Shown: in pieces, positions 1 to 11,500 of the stretch
How the letters are laid out: each line of letters opens with the position of its first letter
Position numbering within the stretch: position 1 is the first letter of the stretch
Assembly (NCBI RefSeq): GCF_002999335.1
Contig: NW_020312170.1
Location: forward strand, 62,001-126,000
Length of the DNA: 64,000 nt
Reading direction: 5' to 3'
Source of the DNA: Cyclospora cayetanensis
Lineage: Eukaryota; Apicomplexa; Conoidasida; Eucoccidiorida; Eimeriidae
The notes under the pieces: model-generated
The model's database searches: none
What the model saw: only the letters and a program-made list of their open reading frames with translations
What the model was told of the DNA's origin: nothing
Position numbers and translations under genes: made by a program

Positions 1-2177
1 GAGTGACCCCACAATGGTGTAGCTCCCTCCAGAGACTCCCCATTTGAGTTTCAAATAAGGTCTCATTTTAAGAGCATAACATGATGAAGACTGAGCGTCT
101 GACCACTTGTTGAGAGGGCCTTGTAGGCACTGGGGCCCCATGGGACTGTGGTCATCAACGAGTACGATAGAAGACCCATGAGCTAGACATTATTGGTATA
201 TTATCCTGAAGCTCCTGAGAAAAGGCTTGTACTCAAAAATGCAGGAGTCGATGGCAGGTGGAGAGTAGCTACGTCCGTGTATGTTCATGAATCCCACAGG
301 TAAAAGTCTCTCGCACTGAATCGAGCCCAGAACTCTCCCGAGCAACGAATCCTGCATTCCTCATATCGTGCTCTTATCCATGGAAAAAGTATAATATTCC
401 TACCTGAGATATAGTTGTAGTGCTTGCGGATCGGATACTGTGAGCTGAGTTTAGTAGTACCAGCTCACCGCAAATCAAAAAATCGCACAGCTCTGTTCTT
501 TCTCTGTTTTATCCGTTGCTTCACATGGTGACATTTCCTCTGATGTATAGATCTACGCAAGATATCCGCAGATAAAAGAGGGGGAAAATGCTCTAGCTCC
601 AGAAAGAGCCACAAAAACAGTGCGGGGCCCTGCTTGAGAGAACCCATTCAAGACACGGCAGTCTCTAATTTGCTTGCCATCCAAGAGCACTTGTGGGTAA
701 TGGTTTCCAAACAAGGCTTGAAGGGCTGGGTGAAGCGGATCACTCAGGGGCGGGCCAGAAGTTGCTAGGGAGTGCAGCCGGCACGCGAAGTCTATGAAAC
801 TTTTACTATGCTGCATATATGTTGCCAAACTTTAGAAAGGAACTGAATACTTTGTCACGCTACTTGATTTGGCTATCAAATAATAGCAAACGCGACGAGA
901 GGGCTTTGAAGTGAACCCTCTACGAGCGCGCGTCCAGTTGCTTCCTTGACAGCTGGGCACCGTCTATGCATTAATACTTGAATATCTAGTAGTTCCTTAC
1001 GCCGATGCAGTGCTCAGCCTTCAGGAAACTATTAGTGCATGATCAGTGATACCTACGCCAAATTTTAGTCAGCATCCTACACGGTAGATAATTGTGGGAG
1101 GATACTGTTCTAGAGTTTGCCATAATCTTGCACATTCTGCTTCTTTATGCTTGAAATCAAAGTTAATCATGAGTACAGGGAAACTTTTTGAACGCGTACA
1201 CAACGAGAACTCATGTATCTTGCACCAGCTTGTTGATATCATGGAACTGGAATCCCCTGGGCTTTAGGTTATACGGAAGCTAATACACCCATGCACCAAC
1301 TTTATCTGCACAGACCAGTGTGTGCAGAGGTCAGCGTCACTGGTCTACTAGCCTGTACATTTGCCGCCTTAGTATAGTGTTGGATGACCTTTTAGCGCTT
1401 CACATAAGGACTTCGTAGGAAGTCATTTACTCCATACTCAATACAAACTTCGTAGGAAGTTATTGAGTCTTTTCCTGAAAGGACTCTCTTTCTGCTATCA
1501 GTGCTCCTCTACTTCCGAACTAGAGGGCGACTGGCGCTTCAAGTGCTCTCACCTGCCCTCTTAAAGCACTTGAGCATTCACAAGTAATTGCATATCGCAT
1601 TTAGGGCAAGCCCGCACAACATGACGTCTTGCTGTTTTGAGCTGAAGCTACTCTGTAGTGAATATGATGGACGAGCGGACAAGCGCATTTCTCAGCACTC
1701 TACTAATTCTTGCTAAATAAAAGCTAGTGTCGAGTCCTTAGTGCAGTTTAGCGCGCTATTGGGAGGGATATCTTGAAGCTTGCAGGTTGCAGTTTCACTG
1801 TACCTACGGCGTAAAGATTCGGTATCAACTAGATTATCGTGTTGTGGAGCAATGCTTTTGTATCGTTGGAACCTCTGATTGCTGTTGAAGCGCGTGTTGT
1901 CTCCATTTCCAGCAGTCAAACTGTGTTCGCGTGTATTCCCCTCGGTGGGTGCCCATGCATGCCAGTGGCTCGAGACTAAATACTTGTAACTGAGGGAGCA
2001 CTAGAGGTGCTGGACAAGGTGTAAAAACTGCTTCACCCACTTTAACAAAATACTGCTGTTGGTCCCAGCCGCAAGAAATTGTTTGAGGCAGCTGCTCTGC
2101 ACCGGGGAGCGGCATACTGGAACTTAAATGTACAGCAGCTGGTCGTGGTGCCCCTCTGCTGCTCTAACTGTTGCTGC
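1..2177. other. Left flank, no supported gene
   Basis: I see no coding region I can support here. A minus-strand frame near 553-828 is open but has no family resemblance and no convincing splice sites. A 14-base direct repeat with an internal inverted repeat (ACTTCGTAGGAAGT) occurs twice, near 1410 and 1448. The last part should contain the 3' untranslated region of the minus-strand protease whose stop codon is at 2178-2180. Confidence 0.5.
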
Positions 2178-5100
2178 TTAAAGGTTGTCGCTTGTCTGCT
2201 TGTGTATAGCGTGCTGCTGTAGAATGTCGGCGAGCATAGCCTCGGCCTTTTCCCTGTTCAGCACTACCTGGAATTTTTCCTCTAATACAAAAGTAACGAA
2301 TTGACTTTGTTGCTGCTGTTGCTCCTGATGTTGCTGCTTTTGGGAATGTAGGTACTTCTGGTGCGTGTGCTGCTGCTGAGGTGCTTGAATCCCCAAGAGC
2401 TGCGCCAAGTGGCGGAGATTTCTGACTTTCACTCCGTCCACGCTGGAGAGCATGCAGTTGCGCACGCTGTAACCACTGGTCAGATCAGAGGCCAAAATCT
2501 GAAAGGCCAACACACGCAGAATGAAGCACAAGAGCCCGTCAAATACGGCTATGAAACAGAAGCGGTTGCCCGATCTCAGATGCAGGTCATGAAGGAATGA
2601 AGACAATCACCATAAAGAACTCGGCGAAGGGGACTGCCGAACGCAATGCCACCTTCCTTCATGCACCGCGTGTTGGACTGGCACTCAAAGTATCCAAACA
2701 TCTAAGCTCTCAACACGGACTTGCGTAAGTACAATCGGCTCTTCTCCTTCGACCGTGGCGAACACCTCTGAGAGAGGCCGCAGTAGAGTACTGGGCGCTC
2801 TCTCATGGAACTTGGGACCGAATTCATCCTGTGAAGAAACGTGACACGAAACCGAAAAGCCTTTAGTAGCGTAGTACAACCATGAAAAAGATATTATAAA
2901 CAACATGGGGGGCAGCACGCGATACGGGCAGAAGCGAGCTGAAAAGTACAACACCTGGTCACCGAAGGGTCAAGACCGTTATATCCAGGCAACCGTATAT
3001 AAACGCAGCCCGCGGCATTCCACAGCGCACAGGCGCAACAAAACTCAAAGGGGTGCAGTGGGGCATGGACGTCGAGGCGACAGCTGAGCTCAGCTCAGAG
3101 GCCATGCGGGGAAGCAGCGAGGCGGCCTAGATGCAAAGAGCCATGTACATACAAGAAAAGCATCACCAGGCACCCTCTAGAAGCACCGCTCTATGAGTTT
3201 CAGCCCTCGCATAAACGCCCCTGCGCCTGCACTCGCCTTAAGGTATTCAAGCGTCAATGGGCAAAACACAAGGCCTCCGTAAATAATATATCTCGCCTTC
3301 TTCCCCCACTGGTGCTTGGGTATCAGGCAACTCTCAGCTTCTAGAGGTACCTGAGTAAAAACCGGCAAACAGCTACAGGCACAGATTTTACGTCTGACAG
3401 TAGACAAGCTGCATGCAACAGTTCGGCGTCTACGCCGGGCAATCTGACCCCAGCCTATTACCGCCACCTCGATGGGTGCAAGGGGTAAAATGGAAATCTC
3501 TCTATCTCTCTCTCTATATGTATGTATATATATACTTATATATATCTTCGCGGTATTGTTTGTGCAACCAATAGATATAGATATCTGCAGGGTTTTGTTT
3601 GTACCACAACGTTTTGAACCTTTCTGTTCCTGAGAACGGTCAGTGAGAGCGTCTCCCCCAAGAACTTCTCCGAGATGACATTCGTTACGCTAACTCGCTC
3701 CATTCCTCTGCATACAAATGCCACGCCCCAAGCCGAAGCCTCGAATTACGGTCTCGGTCGCTGCAGTCGATTGCAGCTTTCCAGCGGTTTCAGAGGAGGC
3801 ATGCAAGAGCAACGGCATATCCAAATTGAATGCGCAGCAGTGTTGTTGTACGGAAGAAGTCTCTTATTCGCAAGGGCGCAGTAGTGCTTGCAGTGTCATC
3901 GTAGCTAGATACGTGATTCAGTCTAGGCACCGGAGCAATCCGAAAAGCGATCCCGAGAGAACACGCATCCCCTGTGGTACCTACCTAAAGTGAACAGTTC
4001 CATCACCGGCTACGTCTACTCCGTCAATTGCCAAAACCACGTCTTCAGGCCGAAGACCAATCCGTTGGTCTAGAGCCTCGTGTATCAACGCCTTGCGCTC
4101 GGCAGCTGACGGTGGCATGTTGCCTGCTGCTTCAGCGTCACCTATGCCGGTATCTACTTGCGCTATGGCCTCGCGCACAACTTCTGACGGATCCGCAAGC
4201 GGCGTTGAATCCTCTACAGTTGCCTCCCCTTTACCATTGCCATCTGCTGCTGCCTCCGCTGCTATTGGGCCTTTTTCGGCATGTTCTACTTGTCCTGCTA
4301 GACCCCCTGATTCTGCTGTCGACGCTGCGGCTCCTGAGATTGCTTCATCTACAGCTGCCTTCGCACGGTCCAAGAAGTTGCGAGTGCGCAAGGCGTCCGT
4401 CGCTGTCACGAGGATTCCACTCGCGGTGACACCTGCAGCAGCGGCAGCAACAACAGCCAAGGAAATGCACCGTCTGCTCGGTATCACCAAGTCGCATATT
4501 CGCTTGCCAGCAGGCTGCTGCAGCCGCACGCGCCCCCTTGCCGTCGGCAGTCGTAGCAAACCTGACACAAAAGGCCACCTTCGAACACGTGAGGCTCCAG
4601 TGCAAGCACCACACCCCCAAAACATAAGATGCAACTTGAATGCACGGTGGCAGTATCAGACGCCTATTAAAAGTACCCGTCGGTAAGTCCTCCGGCTTTA
4701 ACTGCGTCACTCCGAGCTTCTGCTGCATGGATTCATTTTCGAGCTGCTGAAAGAGAACCCCTGCTGCTGGGAATCCCGTGTATCTGCGGTGTCTACTGAG
4801 ATCCTCAAAAAAGTGTCTAATCACCGTCCAAGGAACGATGTAACCCACGTTCTGAGCTGCAGAAGCCTCGCAGCCCTGAAAGGCCACCCCTACCACCCGG
4901 CCCCCCTTTAATGCAGGTCCACCGCTATTCCCGGGGTTTATTGCAGCATCTATTTGGACACACAAAAGCCTGAGCCAAACGAAAACATGCCAAGCCACCA
5001 CAAGCCGACGCAGCAGATCAAACCACGACCCCAGAACTGAGGAAACAGCTCCAGCAGTGGCACTGTTGGAAAGCTCTTGGGACGGGAGAAACCGCGAACG

Positions 5101-7020
5101 TGCGTGCGATACGGCCTGCCAAATCCGCGGGCATTCAACTTAAAGATTCAAAACGTTTGGGGGCTTAAACGTTACGATTTACGCTGCATTGGAATGGGCG
5201 TAAGTGTTGACATCTACGCGGCTAACAACGCCAGACGTTATACACAAATTGTCGCCTCCACGGGGATACCCCAGAACCACAACGCCATCTTGCAGGGCGG
5301 GGATCTGCTGCAAAAGATGCAAAGCCGGTGATACCAGCAGAAATACAAACGGCCGCTGCATTGCGGGTGGGAATGACAGCGGGGAGTTCAAAAGTTACGC
5401 AAAGTCACGCATGGGAGAGCTACGGCATTGAGGTGCCCTTTCGGCGAGGGTAGCAGACCAAGAATGTGCAAAAGCAGCAAAGACAGCAACCAACCTCCCC
5501 AAATTGCAGTCCTCTTGTGTCAGTCCAGAAAGCATCATCGTCAACAGTGAGAAGTGCAAGATCGCATTCATGGGCGACAGCCAGCACCCTTGCTGGGAAC
5601 TTCACAGGCGACCTGGAAAGAAGCACACGCAAGCAGAAACGTGCCGCCGATGTTGCATTGTATTCTGAAAGAGCAATCGCTGCCGATGGAACTGTTGGCA
5701 TAACTCGAAGCAACTGATCCTGCTGCTAATGCCGTAGACATGCAAGGGCAAGGGGAGAACAGACACAGCAGAATGCAGTCATGCGCGAACCGAAGAATTA
5801 AGAAGAACTGAACCAACTGACAGGCATCCAAGGCGCACGAAAGAACGACAAGGTGGAAGCGATTTGCGGAGCTCAACATGCTTAGAGTCTCGCGACAAGA
5901 GGCACCCATGAGAGAACAGGAAAAAAACACCAGGCAACAAGCAAAGCTCCCACGTCCTGAAGTACCACAGATGTTGAATGCGTCAGTCACGGCCACCAAG
6001 ACATGCTGCTTCATAGTGCTTGGGTTGCTTAACTCCTCACCCATGCTTCCTCACGTGTAGCCTGTTATGCCAGGCAACGCAATGAGCATTCGTAAGAATG
6101 TGCTTGCCCCCAAGGCCAGCCTCTGGCGAAACAATGAAACCGCTGCCGGTACTGCTACCCTGCCGCTGCATTTGCCATGGCAACGCGTAGTTGGGATCCG
6201 TGTAGTCACTGTACACCTTCAACACCGAGCCACACAAATCACTGAGGCTCTCAGGGGCACTGGGCAGTGCCGCCGGCTCTGTATTACACCCGCCATCAAC
6301 ACATTCCGAGACGCTTTCCATATACAGCGGCATGCCGCTGCCAGTTCCGCTGTATGCTGTGCTACTAAAACCATTCTGCTGTAGCGCTGAGGGGGCACGC
6401 CCCAACGAAGGCAGTGCAAGAGGCCCCAAACGACGTGGTGACAGAGGACTCCTTGTACCGGTGCAAAAGCCCTAAAAAAGCCCACGAAAGAGCAGCAGTA
6501 GCGCAGATGTGAATCGGTGAAATTAGGAGTGTGTTTTATCGAGAACTATATCCACGTGTACCACACAGTGCAAGTGGTGTTTTGTGCGTTCCAACAGTCC
6601 AATTTCTACACCTGCAGTTAAAGCAAAAGAGGCACCAAAAGGCGACACATGCGCTTCAAGTGTATCGGCATCTGAAGGCACTCTACAGAATCATTGTCAG
6701 CAGTCTGCACGCACCCCGACACGTGCAATCGGCGAAGAACGAGGTGACCACGTTGCCCAAGCTGGCTGTTTCCGCAGCTGTGGGTGCTGCCGTCGCGACA
6801 GGCATGACAAGAGCCTAGAGTTCTTGGGGTTTAACAAGCCGTCAAGCAGGCGGCTGGCCCCCATTTCTCCCTTTGTGCTTGGACTGGCAGCGCTCTTGTT
6901 TGTGCTACTGCTCCTCGTCTTTCCCTTATGGCTTGGCAGAAATGCATATCCGTAATAGGTCGAAGAACAGATTAAAATGACAAATAGAAGCTTTGCAATG
7001 TCAGAGAGGGATTTTCTCAT
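2178..7020 (-). CDS. Deg9/HtrA-type serine protease with signal peptide and two PDZ-like domains
   Basis: Serine endoprotease of the DegP/HtrA family, closest in layout to plant Deg9. Ten exons: 6715-7020, 6041-6471, 5495-5612, 5183-5304, 4677-4969, 3985-4561, 3605-3707, 3237-3350, 2721-2828, 2178-2498; 2493 nt, 830 residues, all phases agree. Residues 1-26 form a hydrophobic signal peptide followed by a Ser/Lys/Arg-rich stretch. The triad is intact: His232 (TNAHCV), Asp263 (HECDLALL), Ser341 (NPGNSGGP). PDZ1 (LRPEDVVLAIDG) is preceded by an Ala/Glu-rich insertion of about 130 residues. The second PDZ-like region (SSVDGVKVRNLRHL) carries a poly-Gln insertion and ends in a Deg9-like tail (TSDNL). 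The intron at 2829-3236 uses a GC donor (AAG|GCGAGT), which alone gives the family spacing. The signal peptide implies secretory or apicoplast targeting rather than the nucleolus reported for plant Deg9; that is inference. Confidence 0.9.
2281..2345 (-). repeat. CAA/CAG poly-Gln tract inside the protease PDZ2
   Basis: An imperfect CTG/TTG run on the plus strand reads as a Gln/His-rich insertion in the last exon of the protease, between two conserved parts of the second PDZ-like domain. This is a typical coccidian homopolymeric amino-acid repeat that interrupts a folded domain. Confidence 0.75.
3497..3546. repeat. (TC)n/(TA)n microsatellite in a protease intron
   Basis: Runs of TCTC followed by TATA lie within the intron between 3351 and 3604. 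The sequence is purely intronic in my model and does not interrupt the reading frame. Confidence 0.85.
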
Positions 7021-8586
7021 CCCAGAGCCTCTCCAGAGACAAACCCTGAATCATGAACCGAGCGTCATGATCCCGCAGTTTGCCGGCTCCTCTGCAAAAA
7101 ATATCAAGCTCAGCCCTCGAGAGGAGCCGAAACATCAGCTCCTGACTAGGTAAATCACAAAAGTGAGGGCCCTAGCGAGAGAGCGTGGAAGAAGGACGTG
7201 CCTAATCGGTGGGCCCCACAGCAATTAGTCAGTATACAAACACATGCAAGGCACGGCACTGGGTCGTGGTTACCAGAAAACGATTCAAGTTTCATGACCA
7301 GATTTCCGGTGGAAATTCATGGATCTGAGGGATTCGAAAGTTGCTGCATTTGTATCTTTCATAAATCTTCGCATCTGCGCACGGTACCTCATCGTGCGTT
7401 TCACGCGCTGTCCTGCACGCTGTGCCCTACTCGCCGAGTTTTTTGAATATGATACTCTATGTCCCCGGCTGTATCACTCGCTTCAATGCAAGTTTCGTTG
7501 TTTTTCCTTCTTCTCAATCTTCGGGCTCATGGCGCGTCTCTCTGTGCTTCGCAAAGCCACTCTAGTCTTGGCCTTACCGTGTGTGACCTCCAGTGGCCCT
7601 ATACACGTTTACACCTCCCGATACTGACGGTTGTACAAGCTACCCATTACAATCCATGTGTGCGCAGGTTATGATACCCTTCACACGAATCATGTGCACA
7701 TGTGGGTATATGCGCACGCACGCACAGGCACACACTGTAGCTTTCTGGTTACACAAAACATGCGTTTACTCAAACTGGCAGAACAAAGCTATGATATCAT
7801 TTATTGCTTAGCCTGCTTAAGTGCATTGCGTTGCCCTCCGCATCAGGCTTTCGCAGGATGACACTCAACTTCCAACATAATGCAAGCTTCATTGAAATTA
7901 TTGAGTAGTTCTCAAGATATCTCTCATTCCCCTGCCCGCCGCGCCCCCTAAGAGCTCCAGACATCACGGAAGAGAGACAGCTAGGGTACGCATTGCTGCA
8001 TAAGCCAAGCACCCGGGCATGCAGACCTGGTTGCGCACACGCACGAAACGCTGCGTCAGTTTGCACCGAGCAAACAGGACTTTGCCATAAACACGATACA
8101 CGGATGGCCAAGCCAATTAGTCAGCTCATTTGAAATTCCTTATCGCATTTAACTAGTATAGTAGGACACCTTACGTCGACAACTGGAATTTGGATTTATC
8201 GGAGAAAATGTCTTCTGAGGCGCTTCTTCGAAGGTCGCGTAAAAAGTACCATTGAAAAGTATAGCATTAGCTGCTGTCACTTTGGTACTCAGCCGGTCGG
8301 GTATTACCGAACTTAGCAGCGAGCTTAGCAGCAATGCCCTACGGTGCCGCTCTTGCTAAAATGAGTGGCTGTTTCGCATGGTCATTAAGCGGCATCATAG
8401 AGGCAGTGGCGTTACCTCAATGCTCCTGCGTTATGAGTTCTCGATCAAGATTGCAGTATATTTGAAAGTGTTACCTCCGGTGGACCTGGATCTTAAATTT
8501 ACTCCCAACGCTCCCATTGATTTTGCTACTGCTTCTCAGAAAAGATGCACGCTTATGCGGCTCCTCAGCGAGGAGGGCATACCTGT
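7021..8586. other. Intergenic, protease upstream region
   Basis: This stretch separates the start of the minus-strand protease (7020) from the stop of the next minus-strand gene (8587-8589). It should hold the protease promoter and the 3' end of the solenoid gene. Short plus-strand frames between 7.2 and 7.9 kb overlap each other in several frames and look random. I see no tRNA or conserved element. Confidence 0.5.
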
Positions 8587-11500
8587 TTAGTGCTCTGTGC
8601 CTTCCTGCCTTTTCGCCTGTTGCTGAAGCAAACATGCTACAGCTGACTTGACATGCTGTGTGCGAGTGGCAGCTGCAGCGTGTGCCGCATCTCCATCCTG
8701 AGCTGGTTCATTAGACAGCGAATCAACCCATAGCGGCTGCTCCTCAAACGGCAGAGCTGCTGCTGCTTCAATAGCCCTAGCACAGACTGCTGGGTGTCGA
8801 GACACGGCAACATACAATAGATTTGCAGCCACAACATCATACGCAGTTTTCCCTGTACAGTCATATGAAGCTACATTGGCAATAACATAGCTGAGAGGAA
8901 CCACGAGCGAGGCAGCAAGTGGAGATAAATGTAGCACGCTGTCTGTATCCGTCTTCATCGGTGGCAGACGCAGTAAAAAAGCCTCCAGCGTCTCCAAAGG
9001 GTGCTGCTGTCTGTCTTGAGGGACAGACTGCTCCCGGAGCGTCCTGAAAGCCCACGGAGAGAGGCTGGAGGCGAGGCATGAAATAGATGCTGCTACGAGC
9101 AGATTCGGGAAGGCCTGGGGGTTGCTAGCAGCAGTCGAGGTGCGTTCATGAACAAAGAGAGAGGCAAAGCGGAGCAGCACACCCCGTAGCTGCGCTGCGG
9201 CATATTGGCGATCGGCTGGCCAGAGAAGCATCGATTTTTCTTGCGTGTCTGTGCCGTTCCTTGCTGTTGCTGCTGCGACGTCTCGTGTTGCTTGTTCCGT
9301 TGCAAGCGTCAGCTCCGGTGCTGGACCCTCTATGCAGCTTGCTGCTGCGTCCCCTGCAGCAGCATTTCTTCCTGCTGCTAGCGGGGCATCTGTCGGCTTT
9401 TCCGTGGGCTTCGCATGCAAACCTTTACCTTCGGTTGGTTCTTTTACAGACAGAGTGGCACGCGGCTCTAGTGCTGCTTCGGCTCTCTTCTGGTTGCACG
9501 CGGGTGTTGAAGCAGCTCGTTCGGAGTCTCTTGTTGCGGTAGATACAAAGCTTTGAAATGCAAACACCCTTGAGTCTGCCTCAAGTGAGTATGCAAATTC
9601 GCTAAGCCTTTCTAGGGCACTTCGAATTCTCTCGCACCATGCAGGCTTCTGCTGCTGCTGCTGCTGCCTGCTGTTGTTGAGCCAGGGGCAACCCGTGGCA
9701 GCCAGAGACTCCAAAGCAACGAGTGCAGCGGCAAGCGCAAGAACACCCCGTGCTTCTCTTGCCCGTACAGAGGCAACCGCAAGACGCCTTCCTTTTGCCT
9801 CCACTGTCGGCTCACTTCCTGCAGGAGCAGCCAAGTCTCCCACAAAACAAGATACCGCGATCTCCAGTGTACTTGCGCAATGATTCAAGAAGGGGGCGCT
9901 ATCGTCTTGCGGACAGCAGTGCTCGCCTATTGTTACCGCAGCAGTAGCTGCAGCTGCCTGGGCTGCCGAGTCATACAAGGAACGGAGCAGCTTCACAGCA
10001 TCTACCGGAGAGAGGCCACTGACTGGTCCCTCGCACAGGCAGGCGGGAAATAGAGCTGTCTCCAAATCAGTGAGCAGCATAGACACTGCAGAAGCTGCTG
10101 CGCAAGCAACAGGGAATCGAGGAACCACACAGAAGCACCGCTGCAGCAAGGCCAGCGCAGCCTCACACATGCCGCTAGGGGGGGGGGGGTTCATGTCTCG
10201 CTGTGCTGCCTTGCCTCCAAGTGCCACTGCTCGCCAGGCTTCTCCTGCAACGTCTCCACAGACGGAAAGGGCAGCCCGTGAGACTTCCCGTGCTGCTCCA
10301 AAGAATGCAGCAGCCGCATCGTCTCCAGCAAGTGCCTCTGGGTGGCTTTGTAATGCAGCAGCTAAGCGCCACATGAAACACAGGCAGCTAGAGAGAACCT
10401 TGCCGGCTGTAGCCGCTGCGGATGCCGTGTCTTTTGGCTTCTCCACTCCTGCCCCGAACTTTTCCTGTTGCCACAGTGGCACTGCAACTCCCCCATTCCT
10501 CCCATCCGCCTGTCGTGCTACTCTAAAGGCAGCCGCTGCTGCTACTGCGAGCTTTTGTGCAGAGGCACAGCCTCGCCTCAAAGTCGAGGGGTTCAAGGAA
10601 AGAAGACACAAGGTTTCTGTGGCAGCAGGCTCAAGGCAAGAAGAAGCAAAAACGTCCCCAGCAGGAACCGAAGCAGCAACAAAATCAACACCGCTATCTG
10701 CCGCAAGCCAGTCGCCTTCCCAATCCTCCTCTGCATCTCCAGGATCACCAGAGCCTGTAAGGAGATTTTGATGAGCATCCTTCGGTTCTTCGCCGCTCTG
10801 CTGTCGAGACACCGGAAATTGGACACCCAGTAGCCGGCTGCTCACCTCCAGAGCCAAACATAGTTCCTCGGTTGGTGCCTGACGACTGTTTGGTGCAGCA
10901 GCATCATCCTTCCGTTCTGCTGAAGTGTTCGCTGTTGATACAGCAGACGCAGCGGCGCTCTCCAGAGGCAGCAGCAAAGCTTCCGTGATACAATCTAAGA
11001 GAGAGGCGTTGGAGCGAATGGCCGTGACAGGTGCCAAGTTTGTTGATGCTGCGGGGGTTAGGGGGGTTGCCAAGCTTACATGGTCCCCTTTAGTTACACA
11101 AGCTGCAAGAGAATTCATTTCGCTGACTGCAAGAGCTGCAAGGGCAGACGCAACGGGGGGAGGTGCTGTATTTTCCGGAAGAAGAGGCTCACACAGAACC
11201 GCCAAACACCGCAAAAGATCGACCCTAGAGAAAGCGTCCTCACTCTCTTGCTGTTTTTGCTGCTCCGCGTGATGCGAACTCTTCTGAAGGAGAGTTCCCA
11301 TAAGGCGAAGCGTCAGAGCAACAGCACGCGAGTCGAAAGCGCTTAGCCACTGATCTCGCTGCTCTGCAAAGACTGGCATCGGACGTGCAGCCTGAACTGA
11401 GGTAGGGCACGCTGTAGGCGTAGCCACGACAGAACATAGCAGACGGCATGCAAGGGCCAGACGTCGCTCCAGCAGCCACTCCGGTGGGCGCTTCGCAGTT

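Noticed and set aside
4093..4686. Plus-strand frame of 197 codons opposite the protease
   Set aside because: It is the antisense shadow of the Ala/Glu-rich insertion exon; the minus strand carries the PDZ motif and matched splice phases.
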